Assembly (NCBI GenBank): GCA_037892935.1
Contig: JAYXKI010000003.1
Location: forward strand, 434,001-498,000
Origin: Phlebopus portentosus
Taxonomy: Eukaryota; Basidiomycota; Agaricomycetes; Boletales; Boletinellaceae
Direction: 5' to 3'
DNA: 64,000 nt
The translations under genes and the position numbers were made by a program. Shown here piece by piece: positions 35,353 through 47,632 of this stretch. The notes under the pieces are model-generated. The model searched no databases. It was given only the letters and a program-made list of their open reading frames with translations, and was not told where the DNA came from. Position 1 is the stretch's first letter. Every line of letters starts with the position of its first letter.

Positions 35353-38300
35353 ATGTTTAGCAGAAGTATCGCAAGTGCTGCATCAATACCAATACGGCGA
35401 GCTGCGACTCTTTCCTCACCGAGGACTCAGAGTACGCGTTCTCTGAATTTCCGGGATAAGAACTTTCCGAACAACCGATCCAGTCTCCAAGAAGTTTGGG
35501 AGGCACTTTCCGAATTATGTTCTGCGAATGATATCCGGCTCGTTGGCCCGCCTGAGCTATTTGGGTTTGGAGGAAGGATTTTGAGAGAGAACGGTTTAGC
35601 TGGAGAAGTGTTGACAAATCCCAACGAATGGGGCCACCGCGTCGAAAAGCTGGTTTTCGAACTGAAAAAAAGAGTTGGAGTCCCTTCTCCCGTCGAGGTA
35701 TCTCAGTTGGAATGTCTTTCTGTTGTTGCACAAGCCCTTCAAGGTCGTAGCGAGGAAGCAGCTACAGTGCTGCATTCTTACCTCGAGCAAGGGCGATTGA
35801 AGACGAGATCAGCGACAGACCATCAACGCTGGGTCCTGGATACATTCAAACATACTCTTTTGTCCCTTCTGCGCCATATTTCCGGAACGCGAGCCATAGA
35901 ATTCTATCTTGACAACCACAAGTTATTAGCAGGATATTTGAAGATAGGACTTGCCGGGGCTCCGCATCGGTCGTCGTCACGCTTGTATAAGCATCTCGTC
36001 ACCGAACTTTCCGCTATTTGCAAAGCCATCGATTCTCCTGCGGCATTTCTCTCTTCAAGGAAAAATATTTGGGAGAAGGAACGGATCTCATTGCTAGGCG
36101 GGATAATGATACACGTATTTTGCTTGGATGGATTGGCCGAAGATGCACTTGCTGTGTATGAAGAACTTAGACATCAGAAGATCCCGGTCAGCTATTTCCT
36201 TGAACATTCCTTGGTTCGCGCCCTTGCGAAGATGCAAAGATTCGAACGTGCAAACCTTTTGTACATCTCTACTGTTCCTCGGTCATCGGATCAAGACGAG
36301 GCTAGGTCATACGACTCGACTGGTCTTTATCTCTTCGCGTATCAGGGCGATGTCGAACGAGCAGAGGACTGTTTCGAGCGACTAGCCTCTAAGGGAGGCG
36401 TTTTACCCCTTGAGATGAACCTCGTTATGCACGCAAGCGCAAAGCAAGGCGATACGAAGAGAATTACCGAACTGTTCAACGAGTTCTTCGAGAAACCTTC
36501 AGAAGATTCGGTGCCACGACCACGAAGACCGAACACGTATCATTACGCTACCATGATTAATGCCTATTCCGTCCGGGACGATATTAGCGGCATGAACAAG
36601 TGGTTGGACCGTATGTTAGCCGATGGATACACACCAGATCTTGCGACATACAATATTATCCTCAAGGGCGTTGCTCAACGTGATGACATGCAGTCTTTAA
36701 ACACGCTTTTGGACCAGATGCGAGATTCCGGTGTACCGCCGAATATCAATTCGTACACTACCATTATCAAGATACTCGCGCGTCGACGAGATGTGCTTGG
36801 TGCTGAAGCCATGTTCAAACGTATGGTACGAGAAGGGATCACCCTGGACCGAATTGCTATAACGACACTTATGAATGCTCATGTTGAAGCGGGCTCATGG
36901 AGAGGCGTCATTCGTATTTTCGACTACATCAGCGCTTCGCAGCTCAGAGATATCAAGCTTGGAGTTGAAGTTTTCAACACGTTACTTAAAGCGTACGTAC
37001 TCATCGGAGCTCCGTTGGACGTTGTTATTCGCATCTTTCAGAGACTCGAGAAGGCGGATATCAAGCCCACTAACCGTACGTTCGCGCTTTTAATCCAATC
37101 GGCTTGCTCTGCAGGGCGCATTGATATAGCTTCGAAACTCTTCGTCAAAATGGAGAATCTTGAGAAGGATTGGACGACAGACGTGGATGTGACGAAGGAA
37201 GTTCTAACCATTATAATGGCAGCGTACCTGAGAATTGGTAACAGAGCCCAAGCTCGAGTCATCTACGAGGATATGCAAAGACGAGGAATCCAGCCAACTG
37301 CATACACTTATGCTTCGATTCTTCGGTCGTACTCGGACGCTGGATTTGCGGAGAACATGCGCATAGCTCAGGAGTTTCTCGACTCACTCGTTTCCATACC
37401 TCCTGACGAGCGAGGATGGGTACAGCCGGCTTTTGGAAGAGAAGACGCTATGGCTTTTGTTTATGCCCCGCTGATAAACGCTCATGCGAAGAAGTTGGAC
37501 GTCGAGATGGCTGAACAGCTTTACCAGGAGTTCATGGAGCACAGCAAGCATCCGACGATTGGAATACTTGCTCTTCTGATGGACGCCTATCGTAGAGCGG
37601 GTGACATTGATGGTGTGCAGCGCGTGTGGCCACAGGTCTTTGATCTAGCATGCAAGCGCACGGATGAAGCCGACGCACTGCTTGACACAGATGATGTCAA
37701 AGGCAAGTTCTTCCGATCACGACGCCGAGGTGACCTCCTTTGCATCCCGTTGTCCATCTACATCGATGCCCTCTCTCACGCGGGAAAACACATCGAGATC
37801 GCGCACACATGGAACAAACTGAGAGAGAATGGATTCCAGTTCGACGCGCACAACTGGAACCATCTAGTCGTCGCGCTTGTTCGTGCCGGTCAACCCGTGC
37901 GTGCGTTTGAAGTGGTCGAGAAAGTTATTTTGCCGTATCAGCTACAATCGCATCACATAATTCGAGAGCGAACTGAGAAGGTCGACTCTCCACTACTTTT
38001 CGACAAGGAAGAGATCCAGAAGGAGATAGAAGAAGAGCCATTTATAGCCAAGATCGAACGCTCGCATTTTAAACGACCTCATCTCCTTGAACGCCTCCGT
38101 CGTCGCTTCAGAGGGGTTGCATTCAGGGAGCCTCCAAATATGGCGCACGAGTTGCATTTAATGCAGCAGATTTCTCCGGAATGGAACGTGTGGCGTCCGA
38201 ATAATGTTACTTTACAAGTGCTTGCGCGAGTATTGGAACGGCTCGACTCTGGGAGGCTTATTCGTGCTATGGAACCTCCAGCTAGACGACCTGATGAGGA

Positions 38301-38544
38301 GGATTTCGAAGGAGCGAGCATGGACGAGGTTGTTGCAGAGACGCCCGATAGCCGACCACCATCGACGGAAGAGGTGGAGGAAGCGCGGATGATGCTCAAT
38401 GATATTCTGAGCGATTATCCTAAAACAATCATGAAAATCGATAAATGGGAGGTTGAGTCGGTTCAGCAGGCTTCAAAGCATAGCAAACGCTTCGTTCGTC
38501 AGACAAAGTTCGAGTTGTTAGAGATGGGACGAGGTAGAATATAA
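35353..38544 (+). CDS. Mitochondrial pentatricopeptide-repeat (PPR) protein
   Basis: A single open frame of 1063 codons without introns. ATG 35353 gives a basic, Ser/Ala/Arg-rich N-terminus ('MFSRSIASAASIPIRRAATL') typical of a mitochondrial presequence; the frame is open further upstream but without an ATG. Degenerate 35-residue PPR units are visible from about residue 390 to 850, for example 'NTYHYATMINAYSVRDDISG', 'DLATYNIILKGVAQRDDM', 'NINSYTTIIKILARRRDV' and 'TAYTYASILRSYSDAGFA'. PPR proteins of this type bind mitochondrial RNAs and control their stability or translation. The C-terminal 150 residues are charged and unlike PPR. Which mRNA it serves cannot be told. Confidence 0.9.
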   Translation: MFSRSIASAASIPIRRAATLSSPRTQSTRSLNFRDKNFPNNRSSLQEVWEALSELCSANDIRLVGPPELFGFGGRILRENGLAGEVLTNPNEWGHRVEKLVFELKKRVGVPSPVEVSQLECLSVVAQALQGRSEEAATVLHSYLEQGRLKTRSATDHQRWVLDTFKHTLLSLLRHISGTRAIEFYLDNHKLLAGYLKIGLAGAPHRSSSRLYKHLVTELSAICKAIDSPAAFLSSRKNIWEKERISLLGGIMIHVFCLDGLAEDALAVYEELRHQKIPVSYFLEHSLVRALAKMQRFERANLLYISTVPRSSDQDEARSYDSTGLYLFAYQGDVERAEDCFERLASKGGVLPLEMNLVMHASAKQGDTKRITELFNEFFEKPSEDSVPRPRRPNTYHYATMINAYSVRDDISGMNKWLDRMLADGYTPDLATYNIILKGVAQRDDMQSLNTLLDQMRDSGVPPNINSYTTIIKILARRRDVLGAEAMFKRMVREGITLDRIAITTLMNAHVEAGSWRGVIRIFDYISASQLRDIKLGVEVFNTLLKAYVLIGAPLDVVIRIFQRLEKADIKPTNRTFALLIQSACSAGRIDIASKLFVKMENLEKDWTTDVDVTKEVLTIIMAAYLRIGNRAQARVIYEDMQRRGIQPTAYTYASILRSYSDAGFAENMRIAQEFLDSLVSIPPDERGWVQPAFGREDAMAFVYAPLINAHAKKLDVEMAEQLYQEFMEHSKHPTIGILALLMDAYRRAGDIDGVQRVWPQVFDLACKRTDEADALLDTDDVKGKFFRSRRRGDLLCIPLSIYIDALSHAGKHIEIAHTWNKLRENGFQFDAHNWNHLVVALVRAGQPVRAFEVVEKVILPYQLQSHHIIRERTEKVDSPLLFDKEEIQKEIEEEPFIAKIERSHFKRPHLLERLRRRFRGVAFREPPNMAHELHLMQQISPEWNVWRPNNVTLQVLARVLERLDSGRLIRAMEPPARRPDEEDFEGASMDEVVAETPDSRPPSTEEVEEARMMLNDILSDYPKTIMKIDKWEVESVQQASKHSKRFVRQTKFELLEMGRGRI

Positions 38545-38859
38545 TTCTGATAAAGAATAATATTGCTTTCGGTGCTTTATTCCCTGCATAAACATAATAC
38601 AACCACTGTTTTGTGTAATCAAACCAATTTTACTCCATTATAAACAAGAAGGCGCCTTGCCTCATGCGAGCATCGGATGGCGAACAGGAACGATACAGAA
38701 AAGTACGAAAACGAAAACAGACCAGGCATAAAATAAGTAAATAAGCAAATCCTTCGAACCAGGTAGACAAGAAATCGATACACGCGGACTCTAAGAGAAG
38801 TCGAAGATACACCAATACTATACAAAAGCATCAAAAAGAAACGTCGGAAAATACTGATT
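38545..38859. other. Short convergent intergenic region
   Basis: About 315 bases between the ends of the PPR gene and velB, AT-rich, no gene seen; probably both 3' UTRs. Confidence 0.5.
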
Positions 38860-40899
38860 CTATTGCCTATCTGAGTCGGTCTCGGAATCTGACTCATCGC
38901 GGCGACGTCGGCGACCAGCCTGGTGACGGGAACCGTGGCGGTTACGCTACAGATGTAAATTAATGAGAAAAACTTGACAAAGACCATGAACATCATTTCA
39001 AACTCACCAAAGGCAGTTTTTGCCCCTGGTTTCCAAACGCGATGGATAAAGCAGTCGTGTCTAATAATAGATCAAATGAGCGGGGTCTTGACATATGAGA
39101 GAAGACAAATATCTTTACCTGGAACGCCCGGGAAACGCTTCGCAGAATACACGGTGAAGGCCTCCGTAAAAGTCTGAGCGAGAATAGGCGAGACGCCTGT
39201 CATTACGCGGTTCGAGCCAGGCTCAGGCGCTGGGTGCCTGATCGAAACAACTTAAATGAACCAAGGGAATCTAAAATTGATATCGGAATGATACTTACGC
39301 GCCAACATTCATTAGTCTCATTCTCAGTCTGAACGTGCCCTCCGTGCGGATAGAAAGATCTTGGAACAGGAAGAAAATACCGGATTTGCGATGTTCATCG
39401 TTCAAACGAGCCGCGTTAGCAGACAGCGGTCCGACAAGGGTACGAGTGTAGGTGTGCCGTGGAAGAGGGACGCTCGGCGCCGAAGGAGTTGAAGGAGAAG
39501 CGCTAGAGTTAGCATTGGCAGAAGATGACTTGTGTCCAGATGAGTTCTGGCTGGAATTACTCGTGGTACCTGTGGATGCAGCCGAAGAAGATGCTGAAGT
39601 TTGCGGCTGGGGCTGGGGTTGTCCCTGGGACTGTGCGTGATAAGACGGCGCTGGAGTAGGCGGAGGCAAGGACGCAGGGGGCGGTGGAGGTGCATACGGG
39701 TAATGTCCTTGTGGTGGACCATACGGTTGCATGGCATACAACGGTGCTCCGTCAACAGGTGGAGGTCCATATGGAGCTCCGTAGGCAGGTGCAGGAGGCG
39801 GAGGCGCAGCCGATGGAGCAGCATAAGATCCGTCTTCTGTCGATGTTACAGGGGCAGAAGGGTCGGCGCGACCTGGTTCACTATGCCAAGGCGCCTGTCC
39901 CGGCGTACCCATCCTGCTATGATGAAACGACTGGATAGGCGGTAAAGGTCCGTAGCCAGGATAGCCCGGGTGTTGGTAAGGCGGGTAATGAGGGTAGCCC
40001 CATGCATTATGGTCTGGATAATGCGGATACGGTGGATGGGCGGGGTACGGTGGAGCCGCACTTGAATCGAACATTCCTGGTGGTGGTTGAGCGGGATATC
40101 CCGGGTAAGCAGATTGGTATTGAGCATGAGCGTAGGCTGCTGCAGGAGGAGGAAGAGCTTGTAACGATGGCTGCACAGGAATGGAAATATTGCGATAACC
40201 ACACAATTTAATCCAAAGTTCAGAATGATAATATTATTAGATTGAAGAATACAGAAATCGGGATACGAAAGTCGGACTCACTTGAGAAGACTGGTCAGGA
40301 GCGGATGGACCCGTGCCAGGACCATTCCCACGTCGACGTGGTTTGCTGACATGTGTAGGAATATAGCGATCCGCTGATGAGGGATGGAGAACGAGATTCA
40401 TCTCTTGTTTCCCGTCAGCGGACCAGAGATCCACTGTGACAACGAAAAAAGCGACATCTATATCACTTTATTTACGAGTTTGAGAAGATCACGAAAAGCA
40501 GCGCGAAAACTATCACGTACTCGACATCAACTATACCGTTATCTTCCCGTCGTACAGTCATTTTTGCAACAGCAGCAGGAGCTAGCGGTCTGCGGTCCTG
40601 CAAGATGAGAGTGATGGAACTAATATTAAATCAGAAAGCTTCCGGATGAAAGGATGCACAGACTTTATCACCGAACCCGCACATTCGGGCTCTGATTGGG
40701 TGCTGGATGACCTCAAGCGAATAATGTCTTGCAACGAGACAAACGTCAATCAATCGCGACGACAGAGGAACGAGAGCACATACTTGTCATTGTACCAAGA
40801 TCCCCAAGTTTCGGTTCCTTCTTCGGAGCCAGCGGAGGAGTCCCTGCGGAAAGTTACCGTGGAAGAGGTAGCGCGTCGTGCATTGGTAACTTGAATCAT
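38860..40899 (-). CDS. velB: Velvet-domain regulator VelB
   Basis: Nine exons: 40784-40899 (start tentative), 40664-40727, 40521-40597, 40282-40465, 39299-40170, 39119-39237, 39008-39060 and 38860-38946, the first possibly preceded by another. Velvet motifs in order: 'YSLEVIQHPIRARMCGFGDK', 'DRRPLAPAAVAKMTV', 'FFVVTVDLWSADGKQEMNLV', then a long Pro/Tyr/Ala/Gln insert (about 200 residues), then 'HTYTRTLVGPLSANAARLND', 'GIFFLFQDLSIRTEGTFRLR', 'FTVYSAKRFPGVPDTTALS', 'AFGNQGQKLPLRNRHG'. The insert in mid-domain is a known trait of VelB. VelB acts with VeA/VosA in light-responsive development and secondary metabolism. The frame at 39295-40206 starts with intron sequence; splicing at 40170 is preferred. 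I list eight exons with firm borders; one more may exist upstream of 40899, where the frame stays open to about 41010. Confidence 0.92.
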
Positions 40900-43800
40900 G
40901 TCCGAATCGTCGGGATCGTCGTCTTGTCGCTGGACAGTGCAGTGCACAGACGCGAACTTGAAAGTGAAGCAGTTGGACGCCAGGGGTGAAGACGACGCGA
41001 CTGACCGCGGGTGGTCTTATGAGGGATCGTTTCGCTGGTGAGAACGCAGAGATAGGTATTCACTTGAGAAACGGGTGGTTTGGGCCCCTTCTCACGTTAT
41101 GGACTGGACTGAAGAGGACGGACAAGAAACGGCGGGTAAGGTATCCCCTGCCTTGGGTCGAAGCCGTACTTGTGGTAAACAATGATCGCCTTTTAGCAAC
41201 ACAAGGCTTTGGAGACGCGCAAGACAACGATCACCTTGAGGATTGCCGGGGGCGACGACGCGCAGGTAGTGGTTAGAGTGTAAGCTGGTACTATATTCGT
41301 GACCGTGAACTTGAAGGTACTCACTGTTGTTTGCCGATCTCGGCCATCATTTCGGAACACGAATTTCTTGTCTTGTAAATCTAAATCTTCACGTCTTGGT
41401 GTTTTTTGTCGTTGGGTAAAAGAAAAATGCAAGTTTTCTGTCACCTTGTCACTTCAGTCCCATATCTCTAGCTATCAGATACCGTGGAATCATTTTTGCC
41501 CCCGAACCAAAGCCGTGGATTGTTTTCCGTACTTTCGGGTTTCACGGCTGATCATGAGAGCAACTGTTGACGGCTATGAGACTCGCCTTCTTGTCGACCT
41601 ATCACATCACTTACCCGAAGTATTTCTTCCCACTTGAATGAGAAAACATGAAAGTTATTCCAACTTCATCAATCCTTCATCCCTGTCTTCCGACTTTGCC
41701 TGGATGCCACCGCGAGGAGCGGCCAATGGAGACTTTATGAAGCCGCGTTCCTAAGTGTTCTCTCCAGCCATCAAGGTCTACCGTTCTTCTAATCAGGACA
41801 TCGGAAATCTGACACAAACCCGGTTCAATGACTGCCATGATAACCTCACCTGCATCTCTATTGCTATTGTATCCTATCTCCTTGGTTCTCTGGCGGCGCA
41901 ATTACCGGTAGCGAAAGCCCGTTCTTCGGCGCCCAGCTTATCTACATTCACCAGCGTAGAATGGATCCGCTATGTTTACACCATGGTGACATACGGCCTT
42001 TGGGTCAGACGGCCTTCTGGTCGTATTCGGAGGTTTTGCGCAATGTTCAAAACCCTCGCCCCCGTGCCTCTGGACCACGCTTCAGGACCGTCCGTTCTTA
42101 GATTATTTGTCACTTTAATTATTACTGAGTGACTTTTCATTTCCCGGGCTTAACCGTTCTATTAATACGAAAGTCTTGCACCAGGATCAAACGAGCTATG
42201 TTTAATATTAAATGGTACCTATACCTCACCAACGTCGACCGGGAGTCCGTCTTATCATGGTTTGAGAATATATACTCCGAAGATCATTCAAGAATGGTTA
42301 CTACTATATCCTAGTCATATATACCCCACAATACAGACCACCGGACAAATATATGAAAGGGAACTTACTCCCGTTCATCTCGGCTCCGCGGTGTGCCCTG
42401 TGTTGTCCTGATCCGTTGGTTTGGATCCTGGCTTTCGCGGCATCCATTCCTATACAATACCATTTCTCAGCCTGGATTCCTTCTCAACAAATCCGCCAAG
42501 CCGTAATTTATTCAAAACCGGCGCACACGATCTATCATCGTCATATATTCTTTGTGTCTGCGGAGTTAGTCTCGTCTTGGCTACCCGGCTTCTATTTATA
42601 TGAACTATATGACGGTTCTCCTACTGCGTTCCTATCTAGTTCTACTGCTTCAATACAAGGCGGCTATCGCATTCATGGCTATCAGGCGGCGTCCTGAGAT
42701 GATGTCGGCCAATATCTAGGCACATGGATGGACATTGTCTGTCACTCCAGAGGAAACGCATCAAATCTTGAGCGGGGTGATGCCATGGTCTTTCCCATAT
42801 ACTTTATCATTGACGAATTTGCGATCCCGTAGCTGATTGTTTACTCTCCGTTCTAGAAGACAACGCTTTCCGATGCGGTTGAGCCTCGTCCTTTACGGTG
42901 CTCGTCTGCACATTCATACAACTGAACTGGATTGAGGTCAGAACGATGATTCAACGGGCGCATCTGACTGCGGAGCAGGAGTGTCTCTGATCGACGAAAT
43001 GTCCGATAGATCAAAACCTGTCGGGAGCGAAGCCTGCCTCAGATACGCTCCGATCGGTCTTTGGCTGCGTTCAACTTATCGTTGCTATAGATGTTTAAGC
43101 AAGGCTTCCTGTGGGGATTGACGTCACCTTTGGATCAGACTTCTTTATCAACGGACCAAGACAAAGTTCTCCAGGTGAATAGCATCCAGAATAGCATTAC
43201 AACGGCCGCAGCACGGTATCTCTCGGTCTGCATCTAAGGCGGATGAAGTAGCAACTAATTAGATGGCGTACTCGGAGCATTTGTTTAAAAGAATTTTAGC
43301 TGATTGATGAGTTAGACTGATCAAAAGCTTGAATAAGACGACTCAATTTTATTGTAATCATTGAGCTGTATCTGGCATATGGGTGGTCCTAGCCAATAGT
43401 ACGATTAACGCTCTTTCTCTGTCCTGGATCCTCACAATACAAGGACATGGAATACTCCAATACGATCAAAAGGGACATAAATTTATTAAGAGCGACTAGT
43501 GGTCTAGGGTCCAATCCACGCACAGTGCACAGTTCACATAATACCGGTAAGTGTACTAACTCTAGAGAAAGCCATTTTTAGTTTCCCATCTCACCTATTT
43601 GCAGACCGATTCTCTAGCGTGTGGAGTGGGGATGAGGCCGAGAAACCGCCAATCCGTCAAGTAGCCATCATATGCCGAACGGGAGAAGATATACCGGGGA
43701 AACCGGGATATCCTTTGTTCTCGTGAAAGTGTCAATCTGCGCCGCGCTTTGCTGGGCGGCGCGTACAGAAGTTCCCGCTGTGCTTCCATACAATTGGAAA

Positions 43801-44972
43801 AGCTCATAGCATCCAAATTGCTTGTATTGTTCAAAGTGGCTCAAGATAGGAGTCATGTAGAAGAGCTATGGGTATCATTAATACCGACGAAGTCTTGTCT
43901 CTGAGTACATGACGACTACATTCAAGTCAGCGAGAAGATGAGAAGCGCAGTAGAGCCCGGGCTAATCTCGTAGGCGAGGTTTCCGATCCACACCAGTTCA
44001 CAAAGAAAACAAAGAAAGGAACGGAAACCTTCCCAAACCTCAACTCTTCCTCGGCTTTCATTCGTCCATGCCTTTTCACACGCACGCGATTTTGAATTGA
44101 CCGAGATTAACTTGCCGTGATTTCAAGTACCTACAGTTCTGGTTGCAGTGTCTTGATCGAAATGATCGTATCCTGTGTCGCCACCGTTCCATCTCCGACC
44201 GAACTAACTCAAATCTGAGACTCGAAAAAAATGAGATCGATAGTCTTGTAGAGCGAAATTAGAATGTACTGGTGGGAACGGCCTTGGTCAACGGAGTAAG
44301 AGACACATCCTTAGGTCTATTCTGAATTATAACAATATCATCGTTTCGACTGCAGTGCATGAATCGCGGAACCTTAGATTTCGGGCGCCGCATCATAGTA
44401 CTCGTGGCGAGTCTTCGATGCACCACTGGCGTCGCTCCAAAACGATTAGTCTCCCATTAGCTAGGTCGCTGACTTCTAGTCAAGCCGGGGCGAGGTCAGA
44501 CAGCATCTGCTCATAGAGTCACCAAGAGAGGTGTTCAGGACAGGATACTGTTAATCAACTGTGCAGCCACTGAGTTGAGCCCGTCGGCACTCCTTAAGAG
44601 TTTATCATTGCGTAAAGTATATTGTTACCAGTCCAGACACTACACGCTATCGTAGCAAGAATACGGGATTGGGGATCAAGAGAATGAACCTGATGAGAAT
44701 AAAGCACAAAGCTAGGTAACAAAATGACACGACGGTTCCGCAAGTAAATTCGCTAAGAGAAATGTCTCCTTAAGACGGGAGACGAGAGGTATTCTGGAGC
44801 TTCTCTTCCCGTACTCACACCAGTCCAGTGTGCCGGATTCGCAAGTGAGAAGAAGCAGCTGAAGCCGATGCCAAGGTGAGGTTAAGGAAATAGAGAAGCT
44901 TCCCACTCAGGCCCGTGCTTCACTTCTGGGAGAATTTGCCTTTGCCTCTTTATCCCGGATCGACAGCAACTA
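40900..44972. other. 4-kb gene-poor region upstream of velB
   Basis: No frame in these 4.1 kb shows a domain, a convincing composition or a spliceable gene on either strand. The longest are plus-strand frames 41755-42132 and 42353-42697, of mixed composition, and very short frames from 42.8 to 44.9 kb. No tRNA, rRNA or clear tandem repeat was seen. It may hold the velB promoter, a long leader or non-coding RNA; this is conjecture. Confidence 0.4.
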
Positions 44973-45742
44973 TCAAGAGTCTGAGCTACATCCTCTGCAA
45001 CCTAGCGTCGCGAACTCTAATGAGCTACATCACAAACAAAGTCCTAAATCAACAGACGTACCGCAATGGGTGCACTGAACAATTGTCCCCTGCTTCACCT
45101 GTGCCTTTGGAACACGACAGATGCACGCAGAGCCTTCATAGTTCATGTCCTTCAAAATATCACAATAAATCATGTAATCACAACACCATGACCATGACTG
45201 AGATGCGTACCCGAGTCTGGATGCAACGAACGCAGCACAATTTCTCGTATCCTGGCTTCTTCCACTTAGCAATCAAGCTGGCAGAAAGATGTTACGGGGC
45301 CATCAGATACCGCCGAAAAGACAAAGAGAATGAGCCAATTACTTACTTCGCATCCGCATAGCCCTGTTGCAGAAGCCAGTCGTATAACGCCCTACTGATT
45401 GCTTGACGTTTGTAGTAAAGTTCATAGATGTAACGCGAACGCGCATGATTGAGCTGGAAGATGGGCCAGAGCGACTCGGTTTTGCGTTTGCCCTCGTGCG
45501 ACTCATTCTCAGCATCACGCATCTTCTTTGCGTAGTCATCGAGGACCTGAAACAATCGGAAGGTAATGGGAAGTTAGACGCAGTGTACTTGTCAACCCCA
45601 GGCCAGATACATGACCTCTTGTAGTAGTGGTCATCGTACCGAGGCGCAAGGAGACGGAATGAGGCGTTGGCGTACATACCCCTTCAATGTCCTCGAAGCC
45701 TTCTGGGGGCTTCTTCGTCCTGGAAGTCCTGATCTTGGGCAT
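44973..45742 (-). CDS. BUD31: Pre-mRNA splicing factor BUD31 / Cwc14
   Basis: Five exons, 45680-45742, 45347-45546, 45211-45277, 45062-45149 and 44973-45001, give exactly 447 bases and 148 residues, close to the usual BUD31 length. The start '[20 protein letters not shown]' is near invariant. Then '[20 protein letters not shown]', '[20 protein letters not shown]', '[13 protein letters not shown]' and the C-terminal zinc-binding part '[10 protein letters not shown]', '[15 protein letters not shown]' with all its cysteines. BUD31 is part of the NTC-related set of the spliceosome and contacts the active-site RNA. Intact. Confidence 0.97.
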
Positions 45743-46878
45743 TGCTGAGTAGGACACTCACTCTCCGTTCGACTCGTGTACTAACAACGGCAGTCGGTGT
45801 GCTCGGTCGGCGATTCGGTGGGGAACGAGTCGTAAACGAGCTCGACACTCACGCTATGGCCTTGAAGGCACTGTGTGAGACGAGTCACGCCTCATGTCAC
45901 TTGTATCGCCACAGTTCCCGGACCTCGGTTGAATCTTGTCAAACATATTCTAAGTTACTTCTTCTTCAATCATACGGACGCTTCTCAACTTTCCTGCACC
46001 GCACTTCGTCCAGCTACCATATCATGGACTACCGTAATTGCAGTGCCATCTTTGCTCAGCTTCCTTTTCGAATCACTAAGCTTTTCTCATGCGTTGGAAA
46101 ATCCTTGTAGTCTTGAGTAACAGTCGTGATGCATTGTTCTATCAAGTTGCTGAGCACTGATCAAGCCATGCTCCATCAAGCGCTCCGACACCCAACTGTA
46201 TGTGTTTGGTCGTCTGCGCCCGAGATCGGTGGCGGTTACTGCGAGCCACCGAGCTCATCTGTCGGTGTGCGGACAATTCCGTCTCAGAAGAACTTGCCTC
46301 TTCAATGCCCAACTAGGAATCCTTGGTATCCTCATGCTTTTCGCGTTTTTCATCCTCGATCGTATCAGACTATACTGGAGCTGTGTAACTTCCGGCTGAG
46401 AGCTGATCATCCTGTGCCTTTCTGTACCAGCAAAGGCCTGAGCACTCTTTCTGATTTACCCTCTTTGGTGATTACATACGTCGGTGACCATCAATTTGCC
46501 TTTATTCGTATTTACGCTATGGCCATAATATGCTGCCCCCAGCAGGTTTTTTCACTGCAATCGTTCTCCACCCTCAACATGCGTATCATCTACGAATTTT
46601 CTGGACTGTGTTTGCTAGTGCAGTTGAGTGACCGTACGTACGTCGGTAACTGAACGACTTGCATCGCATCCTAACGCGCCTCCTCTCCCTAATCGGCGCA
46701 GATAAAAAGAGCCATGTCGCTCCCATTCCTACCCATCAATCAGCCATTGCAGACCTCTAAGCGGTCGCACTTCAGCAGACCTTTAAAAGTCCTCATTTAC
46801 ATTCTCTCTCGGATCGTTTCATCTTCCCCGAGCTCCCCTTCATTCTTCCATCATCCGAGAAGCTCCCCGTTTATCCGA
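45743..46878. other. Divergent intergenic region
   Basis: About 1.1 kb between BUD31 (minus) and the next plus-strand gene. Plus frames 45742-46110 and 46126-46653 are open but have chance-like composition (many Cys, Ser, His and Leu). A TATA-like 'GATAAAAAG' near 46702 lies about 175 bases before the ATG at 46879 and may belong to that gene. Confidence 0.4.
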
Positions 46879-47632
46879 ATGCCTCGAAAAAGCAATCAGA
46901 CTCAATACGACGACATGGTCCGTTTCTCTTAAGCGCCCTCTTATTAGTCTTTTAAGGCTAATGATTTTGTTCGCCGATGTGCAGATGTCGGTATTTAGGC
47001 AGGATGGTGACAGACGCTCTAGTCATCGTAGAGACACAAATGCCCCCGTCCAAGCCGCAGTCCCTCGCTCTCGCACACCTCATCCCACGCGTGACCCTGT
47101 TATTGCACCGGCTACATACGGCTACCCGGTCCAGCCGCAGGTTCCTGCGTCTTCTGGTGGTGGCGTCTCTCCTCAAGGCTGGGACGAATTGTACGGTAGC
47201 ACGTACCCTGGCGCAAGTGTTCAGGACACTCCCCACAGCACTAACATTTACGGAAACATCCCGTCGTATGGACAGACCAGTGCCATCGTGAATCCCGCTA
47301 CGAGTTCACAGACGCCGTACAATACACCGAGTCAGTGGATAGTGCAATTCAACTACGATAGTGGTCGCGAACCGAGACAGGTTGCAGTTCCGATACAGAG
47401 GCACCAGGTCCCCGAGCTCCAGTGTCTATGCGGTACACACATCCGTATAGTCCACTTGCCGACCCTTGTAAACTGGATACCGCCCTTCGGAGTATTGTGG
47501 AACTTCAAGCTAAACGATAGAAATGGCTGGCTAGAAGGGAACAACACTAATGCATGTATCTCTGCAACAGGGTGCCCGCGGTGCAAAGCGTACATAACGC
47601 TCCATGGTCCTACCACCGGCGGTACATCTTGA
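46879..47632 (+). CDS. Unknown small protein with Cys pairs
   Basis: ATG 46879 starts 'MPRKSNQTQYDDM'; a donor at 46918 and acceptor at 46984 join in phase to exon 2 (46985-47632), total 228 residues. The first 150 residues are disordered and rich in Pro, Tyr, Ser and Gln. The last 80 residues carry 'ELQCLCGTHIRIVHLP' and 'ISATGCPRCKAYITLH', two Cys pairs 60 residues apart that could make a zinc ribbon. No family is recognised. The two-exon structure, TATA-like box upstream and plausible composition support a real gene, possibly lineage-specific. No function is proposed. Confidence 0.55.

Noticed and set aside
39295..40206. 303-codon frame of velB read from its first Met
   Set aside because: The first dozen residues are intron sequence; the exon begins at 40170 and joins an upstream velvet exon.
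46126..46653. 175-codon plus-strand frame
   Set aside because: High Cys/Ser/Leu/His content without pattern, no flanking splice sites, no domain.
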